Source: Acholoe squamosa
Taxonomy: Eukaryota > Annelida > Polychaeta > Phyllodocida > Polynoidae
DNA: 64,000 nt
Assembly (NCBI GenBank): GCA_949317995.1
Contig: OX439036.1
Span: forward strand, 29,210,354 to 29,274,353
Direction of reading: 5' to 3'
The notes beneath the pieces are model-generated. The model saw nothing but the letters and a program-made list of their open reading frames with translations. It was not told where the DNA came from and did not search any database. Shown here piece after piece: positions 39,079-50,969 of this stretch. Position numbers and translations under genes: made by a program. Each line of letters starts with the position of its first letter. Within the stretch, counting starts at the first letter, position 1.

Positions 39079-39397
39079 AGGGAGTGGTCATTATTTATCA
39101 ACAGGGGGGAGGGTGGGTTTGAGGGGGGGGGCGTAAAAATTTCAGACCCCTCCCGAGGGGGGGCTAAAAAGATTTTGACCCCTCTTGAGGGGGGGGGCTA
39201 AAAAAATTCACCCTCTTTTTAGCAAAAAAGCCCGCGCGCTACTATAGATCAAAGAGGGGTGCGAAAACTCTCCGCACCTCCGGCGCGGGAGGGCACAAAA
39301 AATTTTGACTGCCATCGAGGGGGGGGCGTAAAAAATTTTCGCGCGTCCGCGCGAAAACCCACCACCCCCCCCTGTTGATAAATAATGACCACTCCCT
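39079..39397. mobile_element. Inverted-repeat MITE, about 320 bp
   Basis: Left end agggagtggtcattatttat is the exact complement of the right end ataaataatgaccactccct. The arms continue through a run of Gs or Cs (acagggggg / ccccccctgt). The interior is built of repeated blocks of the type gagggggggc-taaaaattt in both orientations. No transposase frame is present. Confidence 0.85.
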
Positions 39398-39517
39398 AAG
39401 CATTAACGTCAGTCCTGTCACCAATTGTGACCTATGAAAGTGAACAAATCCTGTCCAGCAGTAGTCTAGACTGGCGACAGTCCCCGGGCTCTCCTTCCAA
39501 TGCCACTATAAGCTACT

Positions 39518-39518
<1 letters not shown>

Positions 39519-39568
<50 letters not shown>
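39519..39568. repeat. C tract followed by (CT)n microsatellite
   Basis: A run of about 9 Cs passes directly into about 40 bases of CT dinucleotides. Confidence 0.95.
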
Positions 39569-39571
<3 letters not shown>

Positions 39572-42500
39572 GTGCTGTAGATTCATTTGGAATTGATTCA
39601 CTAGAAATATTTTTAATTATTGTTTTCTCACTTTATTTCTATTCTCTCATATTAGAATCTACAGACTTGAACAAGTCTAGCGTTAGTCTTGTAACATGAC
39701 CACTAACCAAGCAAGCTCACGCCGCCCCACATGCCGGACGCTGCAAGACTAGTCCAGCAGGTCCTTCGAACCTCTAGTAGCCCTGTACCTGGCGCCCTCT
39801 CGGTGGCATTTCAGGCAGTTTGCTCCACCCATTGCCCTCCAGATACCCTTTTTGTTGAATAGAGCCCTTATTTGCCACACCCACCCCTATATACTGCCCT
39901 GAGAGACTGGTAAAGCGGCCTCTGCCATCATCCCATACAAATAACCCCCTTCTCAATCTGTTACGTCACTTTGAGGGATCCAACTAAAGCACTTTCAAGA
40001 GACTATCCCGCTGGGGCCATTCTAGATTACATTCTACTAGCACACCGGTAGTTACCGAGGTATTGGTCAATCTGGCTGACGCTTAATGCCCCTGGAGTTT
40101 AGTGCAGGTAATTTTACTGCATGTACCAATAGGTAAATTTCTACAATTTTCTAGCACTTTATTAAAAGTAACATTTATCCATATGTGATCAGACATGCAG
40201 GACACTTTAGGTCCAACCTATTTGATATGTGTATATGGATATGGCCAAACACATAAAGACACTGGTTTGGTCTCTATCTGGGCCTACTTGTAGGGCTCGG
40301 GCTGTTTAAAATGGACAGGATAGGGACTGGGCCTGTAGACTGGTGCCCGTCGGTTCTCGCTGGGCGTCTTAACCTAGGAGAACACGTCAGCGGAGCGAAG
40401 CGCAGCAGTGTCTGCCGATAAACACAAGGGGCCCAGTGTACTGGGCCTGACATTATTCCACTGCCAAAGCCTGTCCCATCAGCCAGCCACACTGACAGCT
40501 ATGGCCAACCAGACTCGGGAGCCAGTACTAACAAGCTGCAGGGGGATTAGCATTAACTTTGTGACATCCGGACCTGATGTCTATTCAAAGGGTCATCTGC
40601 AATCTCCCTGGTCAGACGGCGTGTCTTGTGAGCCCCTGTCTCACCGGACCTAAGCAACTCCCCACATTGCTCCCCTCCTATACAAATCCTATTTCGGGGG
40701 GATGTCAGCATAGTCGGGTTGGGGGCGGGGGTGATGGGGTGGGTAGGATATAGGGTGAGTGTACAGCAGGTTTACCTGTATCACAGCAGAGATCTATGCA
40801 GGCAAGCTGGGCTTAGTTTCTACCCTTGTCAGCAATCTGGGCTGTAATCCTTGTAAATCCTGTAGAGACGAAGGTCGTGGCTGGCTCACAATAGCGCAGA
40901 GAAGATGGTGCAGGTTATCTCACACCTGTAAAGGTGAGGTTAATACCTCTCAGGCTACTGGAGGCAAAGGGTCAGGTGAATCCTAAACCCTGATAATGAT
41001 AGCATTTATCCCACAGCAGGGGTACTCTCCTTTCTGTGCTGTAACCTGCCAAACCCTGCTAGTTGTGCATTGGGGAGGATATGTAACAATGGTATTTGGC
41101 CTGAGCATTTTGAGTAACAGTCGGTTTTCATGGCCGTTACCTTGTTCTTAACTCTTTGATAAATGAGGTAATTTGCTCAAATACGTATCGGGTAATATTA
41201 TGTAAGTAAGTGAACAGCACAGACACAACATGAAAATAGAAGTCGTAACCATAAGCCAGAAGGACAGTCCTAACAATTTCAAATTAACATTATTGAAAAA
41301 AAGCCCCATAGTCAATTAATAGACGATCTCCATGGCTTCTGGGTCATGTGTATATATCGTGGTGACTGAAGAGTACCGTGTATTCCACACTAGCTTCTAT
41401 TGATTTCAATGTGCCTTGGAAGTATATTTCTGAGGAGAACATTCATAACTTCTATATGGTCGTGACATACAACATTATTACGTGTATATGTTTTTTACTT
41501 CCTTCTGTTGAATTATATTTTATAGCATCAACACACTTACATACATGTACCGGTAGGTGTAATGTAGCTGACGTCAAAACAACATGCATAATATGTACGT
41601 GCATTTGCATCATGAAATGTGTCTACTGAAAGTGTTGTGGGGTTTATCATCAAATACCCTCATTAGTGAGGATACACCCATGCAATCACTTTCAGGAGGA
41701 TAACAAATATCACTAAGTAGCTCTCCCAAAGCCTCCTCGTTGCCTAAAGTGGGATATCAATACGGGCCATATCAATGTTACCCTATCATAACGCAAACAG
41801 GCGGGCAACACCCCTCTTCCTACTCGATCAGTGCGTCCTCGGACCCACCCAACCATGATGCACCACCACCATCAAGTGCATCCAATATCTCGACCAAATC
41901 CTAAATACCGGGCCATGTCTCCAGAGGCTGTAAAGCTGATGTATTTAGGTATAGGGTAGGGGAGTGGGGTCATTGGCACTTCTCAATATGAGTGTCGGCA
42001 ATGCAGTCTGCGACGCTCTTTTTGCTTCCCTCTCAATTACTTCCATCCCCTTTGAATAAGCCCTCCTCCTCCCTCCTCTACAGTCCAGCCAAATACATCC
42101 GGCGATCCACGCCATCTCACAAGCCTCGTCGCATCATCGAGCATTACAGAAGACTTCTAGCAAAGGGAGCCCTGTGCGCATCCATTTCAAAGGTGTAGAT
42201 CAAAGAGGTAGGTATCGATCGACCGAAGACAGGTCACTGTACCAGAAAATTCGGGCGGAAAGCTATTCTGACATGTTCATGGTGTGCTGCATATCATAGG
42301 TGTGAGTATGCAGGAGAGAGGGGAGCTTTGTTGGTCGGGGGAAGGTGAGAGAGGAGCCAGCAACCCCCTGGTGTTTTATGTGGGGGTGGCAGGTGGGTAG
42401 AGGATGATCTCTCATTCTAGTATAGGCCACACACCTGAGAGGCAACGTGCCTCCAAGCCTACATCCGGAGTGGCCATTCATCCCTCAGAGGCCCCCTCCC

Positions 42501-45500
42501 CCACTCCCACAATCCAGCCACAAACCCTTATCTGCCCTCACACACTCCAATTATTACTGATAGGACTTACCCTTATGTGTTTTGATCACAGCCCCCTGAG
42601 GAGGTTGTATATGTTCCTTATAGTGTGCACCACAGGTGGTGATGGTGGTCGTTAGTGGTTGGGGGCTCCCCCAGTAGCCTACCTGGGCGAACTCTAAAAG
42701 TGTTTGATCCTCCAAACTCACTTCCACTTGTCTGTCAGCCCCCTTGTACGTGTTTAATTAGCTGTCTTTCAATTGCTATAAATTTTGAATTCTTTTCAAG
42801 AAAGTACAAGGGCGTCCCTGGTGGTACATAAAGCCGACAAACAGGCATAGCTTTTCACAATAGAGAATGGGGAAAATGCCTTCTTGACCACTTCCTGTGC
42901 ATAGATCAAGCCAGGGTGTATAAATACATATATGCAGAGGTAGTGGCACATCAGTGTGATCGAAAACAGACCACAGACATTAGATGTACACGTCAATGGT
43001 CAAGACAGGAAGCCCAACCGACAGTAAGGGCCTAGCTTGATCATTACAGGATTACACGCCCACTCCTTTCCCATAGCCAGACATCCCCAATTAGCACGAC
43101 CCTTTTCCAAACCACCTTCTCCTGGGGTCAGAGGTCACACAGAACATCACCATCTGTGCATAGCGAACAGCATCGCTGACACATTAACATCTTAGGGAGT
43201 GATAATTTTTTTAACAACAAGGGGGGGGGGGGGGGTGGTGGTGGGTTCCTACGGAATGAAAACGACCATTTTGTTTTAGTGCAGTTGATGACCACCCGGA
43301 TGGGTCAGACTCCTGCAACTCGGCTGTACATCCATACAATGTATCTCACCTGACACCATCCAATCGTGGGACGGTCCCCTACAACAAAACTACACCCCCC
43401 CCCGCCCAAGACAACCCCCCCCCCCCCCAATGAAAATTTGCTTACAACGTCCCTGAATACACATCACCTACATACACAAGAGGGGCTCGTTGACTTGTAT
43501 GGACCAGTAGATACATTCTAAAGTATATAACACAGAACGTCCAGCCTGTTGTCTAAATAATGAAGGACTACAAACCACAAAAAGAATATTTAATATTTCT
43601 CACCAACATTATAACACATTCCCACAATTTTATTTTCTACACTCCACAAGCATATATCCGGGGTTCCGCAATATGTGCATGTAGCGTTTGGGAAGAATCA
43701 AATCCATAACAAAATATGAAAAGCACGCCTTGCACTTCTGTGCTTTCTTCTGTAGTTCTCCTTGGTCCTACAAAAAAAGTATACTATTACTTTAGTAGTG
43801 GTCAGTGCACATTAAGCATGAGTGAATGACAGGAATGGTCAGGATTCCCTGGTCAGTCCACATTCACCCTTTAACCTACATTCGCCCCCTCACAGACCTA
43901 CTGAACCAGCTAACACCCTTTGCATGATCGATCCATGGCCATTCTCCCAGCATTAATTTCACTTAATTTGACTTTTAAAATGCATTAAATTGAAAGTTTT
44001 TTGCAGTGCAATTTTCCTGTTGGCTCGTCCAGAATACGTGTTTATTAGTGTGGGGGTGCAAGTGGCTGTGGCAGCGGTCTTCTTGCCTCCACCTCTCTGT
44101 GAATAGGACTTACTGATTATAGTATGTCTCCATGTCAAAACGAGATGAACCGGTGTTGGATAGAGCCTCAAGTGCACTTATCTGAACAAGCTAGTATTCT
44201 TACAACAAGCAAATAAAATGGATTTAGCTCGAACCCTAGTGGTCAGCCCGGACTGGTCCTTAAGATAGGGAGGAAGCATGCTCCAGTGGGCATCTACAGG
44301 TCCAACGGGGGAGGTTATGTAAAAGGCTGACACATGGTGGGGTGACAACTTGCCCTAATCCTTCAGCAAAGTAAATTAGGGTTGGAAGCTGAATAGGTGG
44401 CTGTGGGAAGTGGTGGTATGCGCGTGTCATTAGTGGGGCTTTGATCAGCTGGCCGGTGCTGGGTTCTGTATCTTCTAGTCAGTACAGGACAGGGGTCAGT
44501 TGCTATGTGGGATGGGGGTGGTTCTCGAGGTGGTATAGGGTGCTAGAGTGCAAGGGCAGGGGGGTAGCCCACACATGGCCATAAGAAGGTCGACTCTGTA
44601 GATATATAGTCTACACACACTCTAATCTATTCTCACTCTCGACAAACTGACCCCCCCCCCCCCCACCACCACCACCACAACCAGTAGTGGCGTGGGCGAT
44701 GGGCCACTCAATCAAAAAAAATCTAAGGATCTCCACTTCAGCATCGTTGTCCTTGTTGAAGTTTTATTCAGCCCAATCATTTCATTTCAGATACACAGTA
44801 GTATTAGTTGAGATAAAAAGAACATAATACATGGTTGTGATTGCCTGGTCTAATATTACTATTAGAGCTGTACTGGGACATTAATACATTCAATCTCGAC
44901 AACATCACTTTTATAGGAATGATTAAGCACTGATTTAAGTACATGTATGCTGTATACAGCAATCTTTGCCTTTGGTGTCATTTGTACTATCCCCTTAGGT
45001 GCATGTCATGATCTCCAATTATGGTCAATAAAGTTGAAATTTGTTCTTAAAATATGCTCCTGTACCTTTTGTTATTTGTTATGACTATTGCCCTTGATGT
45101 AGAATCTTCAGAATTGTATATACAATATTTTGATAGTTTCGTGAATGTGTCCAAACATATGTATGCATGTATGTACAACGTAGGGAAGATGGCACACATG
45201 TACTATAGCCATACATGTTCCTATCCCTGAACATGTCTAACGCATAAGTTTACCATGAATCAACCACATAATACAAGTTCTAATCTCACACTTTCACACT
45301 TCGTACCAGAAACCCCCAATATTCAAAATGTCATCATAAGCACGATACCCATTTATCTTTATTCTTCCACATGACTAGTAGGAGACCCTAAATACATACA
45401 CGGGTTATATATAGCTAACGCATTTTTGGCGGGAACCAAGTGACGCTACCCCAGCCACTCTTGGCCCAGCTGGTACTTTCCATCCCCACCCCCTTCCCTC

Positions 45501-47248
45501 ATACACATACCGTCCCTCTTCAACCTAAGCTCTCCCTGAGTTGACCTTGCAGCCCAGAGTGGGGAAACGGTTGTAAAGGACGTGTCAGGCTGACCTAGCA
45601 GCTAGATGGCAGTGTGGGGCAGCATGTTTCATAGACATAGACTAGCTACAGTCTCTGAGCCCTTTCAACATACCGGTGTGGTCCGATTTTGTCCGACTGT
45701 GTGTTATCTGCTTAATGACCCAGCCAGTAACCGGGGCAATCATATATTCATGCACAGCCTCTCTAACATATTTCATAATTTCATCGGCTGATTTGAATTG
45801 AAAATTGAAAAAAAATCTGTTATCGTTTCATCAAACATCCACAAAGCCCAAGCAAGTCATTACAAGGGTGGTTATCATTTCAGGTCAGGGTCTGTTGGGT
45901 ATAAACTGAACCCACTGTTTGTTATCTAACCTTACACAAAGTTACAGACAGGGACCAAGGTGGCTGAGGGTCATGTTACTTAGCAATCGTGAAGAAGAGG
46001 CAATGGAAGGGACAGTTAGGATTCATGTCTGCTCTCTGACATGCCTTGTGGTGATGGTTTGAATAGTACTCTTGCTGACTAGATCAGGGATTTTCCATGA
46101 GGAGCCCCTTGAAGTTGAGGTATAGACTTAGTGACCAGTAGTCAATGGTAACCGTCAAAGGATAAAGTTCTCTCGTAGTTAGAGTACAACAAAACATAAA
46201 ATAGTGATTGAATTTGTCAAAATCGAAAATGCTTGGGCAGTGCATGTAATCTTCTTGCTAATGTAGAGCTACTCCCATACTGATTAAATTGTCCATTCCC
46301 CTAGTCGTCTCTATTCATTCCTGTCCAAGGAATGCAAATCCAAACCAGAGATAGCATCTTTAGGGTGTGGAAGTTGCTAGGTGGGTGGTAGATAATTTGA
46401 CAGTAATAGAGAACTGGCCAGTAGGGTCAAAGGTGAAGCTGGTCTCTTCCTGCATGTACCCGGCGGGGTGACCCTGGGAAAGGATGGATCCACGCCCCCT
46501 CCCCATCACCACACATACCAACAGCAGAGTGCACTGAGAACCCTCGGCACCTCATACCCCCATTTTGATTATCACCATAATGGCCCGTGGCAGAGATCTT
46601 AGCTAGGAAGCTGCAGTGTATATAGCACAGATGGGAGGTCACAGACTGACAAGGACGTCATTGTTTCTTTTCCCTCTAGTAATGGTAGGTGCGTGTTGGT
46701 CATTAATTATGATCCTGGTGACTGATATATCATTGGGCGTTATCACCAGGTATATCATACTGTGGTCGTCACCGTGTAACTTTATATCCAGCCCGACGTG
46801 AGAAGTAGCACCGGTTGGTACTGAGCCGAGCACTAAGATAGGGAGGTTTGGAGAGAACGATGGGGTGTCCCTGCAATGACCTGTCGCACTGCTTCCCGCC
46901 GGCAGCACGATAAGCAAAGCATTTGACAGGGCCCCTAGGGTTTCAATACTGCAGGCTATGCAAAGGACAGAGTGGCAAGTGTCCTGCGACAGCCTTACCG
47001 TTCACCAATGAGAATAGATCTTTGCATAGGGAAAAGTAGACTGGTTCAATGTCCAACAGTCAAATCAGATTAATCTTCCTCTTTCTGACGTATATAGCTG
47101 AAACAGCATACTGGCAGTGATGCATATAGCAACAGTCCTTTCTTACATGTAAGTGTCTGTGGTAAACTTCATGTGGAATATATACATGCAAAGACAACAT
47201 CTCTTGACCTATCTATAAGGAGAGTATCAGAGCAGCAGCATTTCTGTT
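39569..47248. other. Host DNA up to the retroelement insertion, no gene recognised
   Basis: Contains G tracts (near 43221), C tracts (near 43397, 43418, 44652) and a (CCA)n run near 44664-44679. One cysteine-rich open segment at about 40759-40935 ends in a good donor-like site and is listed in the findings. Nothing else is supported. Confidence 0.4.
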
Positions 47249-47252
47249 CTAC
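47249..47252. repeat. Candidate target-site duplication, left copy (ctac)
   Basis: The four bases just outside the left LTR are ctac, and the four just outside the right LTR (63238-63241) are also ctac. Four-base duplications are usual for Ty3/gypsy integrases. The call depends on where the LTR ends are placed. Confidence 0.55.
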
Positions 47253-48603
47253 TGTCATACTTGTGATTGGCATGATCAAGTTGTCATATGAGAAATATCA
47301 TATGACTAGTGGTGTAAGGAGTAAATACATCAGGCTCATAATAAAATAATGTTATTTCCAGTTGTCACTGGTTTATTCAGCTTTAGGCAACATGTAAGAA
47401 ATATCAATCATACAGTAGTTAGTATGTAGGTAATTAGTACATACAGTAAACATACAGTAATTTATAAAGTACAATATTCAGTTCCACTCCACCTGTGAGG
47501 TATTAATAATACAGTGTCCAGCATACTTCTAGGTGGGTTCCCACACCTAGCTCCTGACCTGCTGCTTAGAGGAATAATGTAATAATGGATAACTTTACCC
47601 TCTGGTGGAAGTCTTGAAGAAGATAGCCTCTGGCCACTAATGGTAGGAAACCAATGCCTGTCTAGCATAGTTTCACCATAGTGCAGTGGTATAGCAGGTA
47701 GCAGGAGATGACTGGAGATGTTACCTCTAGAGCGGTTCTTGGTGATGTGTCTTCCTGGAGGTGCAGACAGGCTATTTGTAGCAAATCTTGGAAAAGCACC
47801 TCCAGACTGACTGGAGCCAGCAGCATCTGCCTAACTCTACAATTGTTTGAGGGGACCCTTTCAAGTGTCACAGGGGGACAAAGGACCCCCATGGACGCCG
47901 CTATGGCCCCCATTGTCTCGGTCGGTTCTGCATCTTTAGACCCTCATATCTCGGCCGTTTATGCTTGTATAACCGCCATTTTGGGCATGCGCAGAGCTGA
48001 ATGTGCCAAGATTATAATGCCCGCTGGATAGGCGCGTAACTCCCGCCGGTTTGTCTGTAGCTCACTCGGAGGTCGATTCAGTCTCCATGGCGTAACTTCC
48101 TTAATACTGGGAGTTCAGCCTTGATCTTGGGCTCATTCTGACCGTCTAATTATGGGCTTTCCATAGAATTTTTGATATTTGACCTAGGTTGCTCAGGAGC
48201 GACGCTAGAGCGACCGGAAGGTTATGGCGTCGTGCTTATGTAACCCATTGTTCAGTCCTTAGAGTGCTCAGACACTCATGACGGCGTCAGCGGTGCTCAG
48301 GCACCCGTGACGGCCGGTTGCATTCACTTACAAGTTATTAATTTGTGCATTGAACCATGAGGTCGCACACTGAGACCCTTATTCTTATTATATTGTGCAG
48401 TGAACCATTAGGTCGGACCTTTTGATGTCATAAACTTAGTCTAACTGACTGTGGCTGGTGTGCAGTGGGGCATGAACGCTCTTATGTAAAGTTTGACCCC
48501 TCTTATAGCTCTTAGAACCAACCTATGTATTAATTTCATAGATATTTCTTTGATTAATACAAAATATGTTACAATTTATGGAATAATAAAATGGTATATC
48601 ATA
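47253..48603 (-). repeat. 3' LTR (left copy)
   Basis: About 1,351 bp, matching 61888-63237 with one single-base indel (near 47340), two internal substitutions (about 47990 and 48200) and two mismatches close to the outer edge (47262, 47265). On the minus strand, TATAAA (47466-47461) would place the start of R near 47435. AATAAA (47377-47372) would place cleavage near 47355. This gives a long U3, an R of about 80 and a U5 of about 100 bases. These boundaries are inferred. Confidence 0.92.
47372..47377 (-). promoter_or_regulatory. Poly(A) signal of the element (AATAAA, minus strand)
   Basis: On the minus strand the 3' LTR contains AATAAA about 120 bases before its end and downstream of the predicted TATAAA box, the expected place for the retroelement polyadenylation signal. 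The identical site in the right LTR is 62006-62011. Confidence 0.5.
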
Positions 48604-48608
48604 GAATA

Positions 48609-48621
48609 CTCCCTCTCCCCC
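48609..48621 (-). other. Candidate polypurine tract
   Basis: On the minus strand the sequence just before the 3' LTR reads gggggagagggag, followed by a few bases (tattc) and the LTR start. A purine tract at this place primes plus-strand DNA synthesis in LTR elements. The short gap to the LTR edge is slightly unusual and leaves the exact LTR start uncertain by a few bases. Confidence 0.6.
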
Positions 48622-48957
48622 GAAAGAATGCGAAACTCCGTCATTTCGCCGAGGGAATGTACAATTTATACAATTTTTACCTTATTTTTGGAGTTATATA
48701 CTGTTTTGTAAGAGGATTTGAAGTAATGGGGAGTGCTTCAAATGCAATTTTTGTGGTAGAGCTTTGTCAGTATAAACAATTTTCTCCTGGGTATAAGTAC
48801 ATTTCCGAGTTTCTATATCTTACTATACCAGAGCTTATTTGCTTATGTAACATCAATTTTGGGTACAATTTTCCATTTTTATGTACAACATACAATTTGG
48901 CAAATAGTGTGCAATTTTGGCATTTAATATTCAATTTAGCGTGCAAATTGAACATAA

Positions 48958-49285
48958 ATGACAATTTCAGTGTGCAAATTTACAATTTCGCGTGTAATTG
49001 CGTTCAATTGACAATTTCAGTATGCAAATATATAATTTTTGCGTACATTTGGCAATTTAAGTGTGCAAATATATAATTTTCGCGTATATTTGGCAATTTT
49101 AGTGTGCAAATATATAATTTCGCGTGCATTTGGCAATTTTAGTATGCCAATGTATAATTTTCGCGTATATTTGGCAATTTTAGTGTGCAAATATATAATT
49201 TCGCGTACATTTGGCAATTTTAGTATGCAAATATATAATTTTGCGTTCAATTGATAGTTTCTGTATGTACATATATAATTTTGCG
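48958..49285. repeat. AT-rich tandem array, unit about 40 bp (81-bp dimer)
   Basis: Eight or so imperfect units of the form gtgcaaatatataattt-cgcg-tatttggcaatttta. Two alternating variants give an 81-bp higher-order period. It lies inside the element, between the antisense gene and the 3' LTR. The minus-strand frame of 113 codons through it repeats the unit and shows no sign of being a protein gene. Confidence 0.85.
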
Positions 49286-49406
49286 TACAGCTTGGATACA
49301 CATAGAAATGTTGATTTTCTAAAAATCTGACTTCAGTGTATGAATTGGGTACAGACATACAGTATAATGTGCAACATATAATTCAAATGTAAATTGGATA
49401 CAACTT
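49286..49406. other. Spacer between the two AT-rich arrays
   Basis: AT-rich non-coding sequence with partial relatives of both flanking repeat units (cgtacag.ttggataca, gtgcaacatataattc). Confidence 0.5.
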
Positions 49407-49625
49407 ACAATCTAGTGTGCAAACATACAATTTTAGTGTGCAAATTGGGTACGAGCGTACAATCTGGTGTGCAAACATACAATTTTGGTGTGCAAATTGG
49501 GTACGAGCGTACAATCTGGTGTGCAAATATACAATTTTAGTGTGCAAATTGGGTACGAGCGTACAATCTGGTGTGCAAACATACAATTTTGTGTGCAAAT
49601 TGGGTACAAACGTACAATCTAGATT
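49407..49625. repeat. Tandem array, unit about 52 bp, four copies
   Basis: The unit runs gtgtgcaaacatacaatttt, then a second gtgtgcaaattgggtacgag and cgtacaatctg. Four copies differ by few bases, so the array looks recently amplified. It is distinct from the 40-bp array but shares the gtgcaaa..acaattt core. Confidence 0.85.
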
Positions 49626-50383
49626 ACACTATTCAATTTATGGGATTTGAGACAAATTTTTCCGAGGGCCGGAAAAACAAAGTACTTCATATACAATAGG
49701 CTTGTTTGTCTCTGAGTTACTCATTGATTTTGCTATATGGGTGTATTAATTGGCAATTTCGGCAGTGGGCCGCTGCTTAATTGACTTTTCCCCTAGCCTT
49801 TTGAGTATGTGTCCCTGAAAGAGATTTATTTGGTGAGTATCTTAAGTAAACATGTTTTATGTCAACAATTTTCTCAACAAATTTTTTTTTTTTTTTTTTT
49901 TTTTTCATTCATTTTTCCAACAATTTTCTTGGATACCTAAAGTGTGTTACTTTAAGTAAACCTTGGCATAGTATACAAGTGCTAGTGGGTACAAAAACTG
50001 TCTTAGTTATCTACCTGCATTCATGTATATTAATGTTAGATTTGTACAATTTTACAATTTGTAATTTGCAATTTCGCAATTTTGCGCGTATATGCGCGCA
50101 TTAATCATTGATTTTTGTGAGAATACCATAGATTTTCATATTATACATCAACAAGTGGCTGTGTATATAATTTTTTTTTTTTTTTTCCTAATACTTTGAT
50201 AATTTCATTGACAGTGGAGGTGTGTCAGGAGTGAGATGTGAGTCTCCTCCCTGGTGTGCTCATGCAGTGGTGGCACTTGAGGTGCTAGGTGCCAGATTTT
50301 GGCATGTGTCTGTGGCAGTGCCTAGCTTGGTGTCAGTGGACAGTTCAGGGTGAGGGGGGGGGGGGGGGGTGTGTGTGTGTCCA
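49626..50383. other. Non-coding region upstream of the antisense gene
   Basis: Contains long T tracts (49879-49905 and 50169-50187), a cgcaattttgcgcgtatatgcgcgca stretch near 50070-50100, and a G run followed by (GT)n at 50355-50380 immediately upstream of the proposed promoter. No open frame of note was seen. Confidence 0.5.
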
Positions 50384-50419
50384 TTTAAGGAGTGTGTGGC
50401 TGGTATTGGAGCATCAGTT
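50384..50419 (+). promoter_or_regulatory. Candidate core promoter of the antisense gene
   Basis: A TATA-like box (catttaagg, TTTAAG at 50384-50389) lies about 30 bases before an initiator-like TCAGTT (50414-50419), whose A would be the first transcribed base (about 50416). This gives a 5' leader of about 32 bases to the ATG at 50448. Spacing is right for a TATA-initiator promoter, but both motifs are short and the assignment is inference. Confidence 0.4.
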
Positions 50420-50447
50420 CCTCTCTGGAAGTCACTGCTGTAGTACC

Positions 50448-50927
50448 ATGGCCCACCTACAAGCTCTCTTTGCTCTGCCTGTCCCCCAGGTGATGGAGGT
50501 GGGGAGTCCAGCTAGGGCCCTGGTTGAGTCTAACCAGACCATCCATTATGGGTACATAGTGAGTAACTACAAAGAGATCATAGAGCATGGTGATGTGATG
50601 GTCTGTAATTACTCCTGCCATTATTTCCTGGGCTCAGCCTTGCGTCGGGGGGCCACTGTGGCCCTTCTGTCTAGGGCCTTGGGCAGTATGGGTTTCTGGC
50701 CCATGGATTATAACCTAGGGCCGCGGGAGCGAGTGCTATGGGATTATTTGTTGGCGGCATCCCTCCTCGATCTTGCGGCATCCGGGGATCCATCCACGGC
50801 TGCCGAGTATGGACTGGGGATGCTGGAGGCCCGGCTCGCTGAGTGGGAGCAGGATCACGGCCATATGTATGGCTCGGACTCGGCCCCGGACTCTCCCATT
50901 GATGTTGAACCCGAGGATCTGTGGTAG
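50448..50927 (+). CDS. Antisense accessory gene, unknown 159-residue protein
   Basis: An intact intronless frame runs opposite to gag, pol and env, between env and the 3' LTR. I chose the ATG at 50448 because its context is taccATGG and it follows the candidate promoter by about 30 bases. The same frame is open further upstream (to 50289, with another ATG at 50304), but that part includes poly-G and GT repeats. The protein has a mixed N-terminal half with several Cys, His and Tyr residues (about 50-70), a helix-prone Leu/Ala/Glu-rich part (about 100-140) and an acidic Asp/Pro tail ending in EDLW. No signal peptide, membrane segment or known domain is visible. GC content and codon use look like a real gene and unlike the AT-rich flanks. 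Convergent with env: their stops are about 150 bases apart. A histone-type stem-loop follows the stop. It may be a captured host gene or a viral regulator; the function is unknown. Confidence 0.75.
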   Translation: MAHLQALFALPVPQVMEVGSPARALVESNQTIHYGYIVSNYKEIIEHGDVMVCNYSCHYFLGSALRRGATVALLSRALGSMGFWPMDYNLGPRERVLWDYLLAASLLDLAASGDPSTAAEYGLGMLEARLAEWEQDHGHMYGSDSAPDSPIDVEPEDLW

Positions 50928-50969
50928 GATCCCGACTGACTGAAACCTAGGGTGTAAAAACCCGCCATC

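Noticed and set aside
47708-48031. 107-codon plus-strand frame inside the LTR (also at 62342-62665)
   Set aside because: It lies wholly inside the LTR, lacks gene-like composition or known domains, and its identity between LTRs follows from their being duplicates.
49017-49358. 113-codon minus-strand frame in the AT-rich array
   Set aside because: It is a translation of the tandem repeat; the frame is open because the unit lacks stops in one phase.
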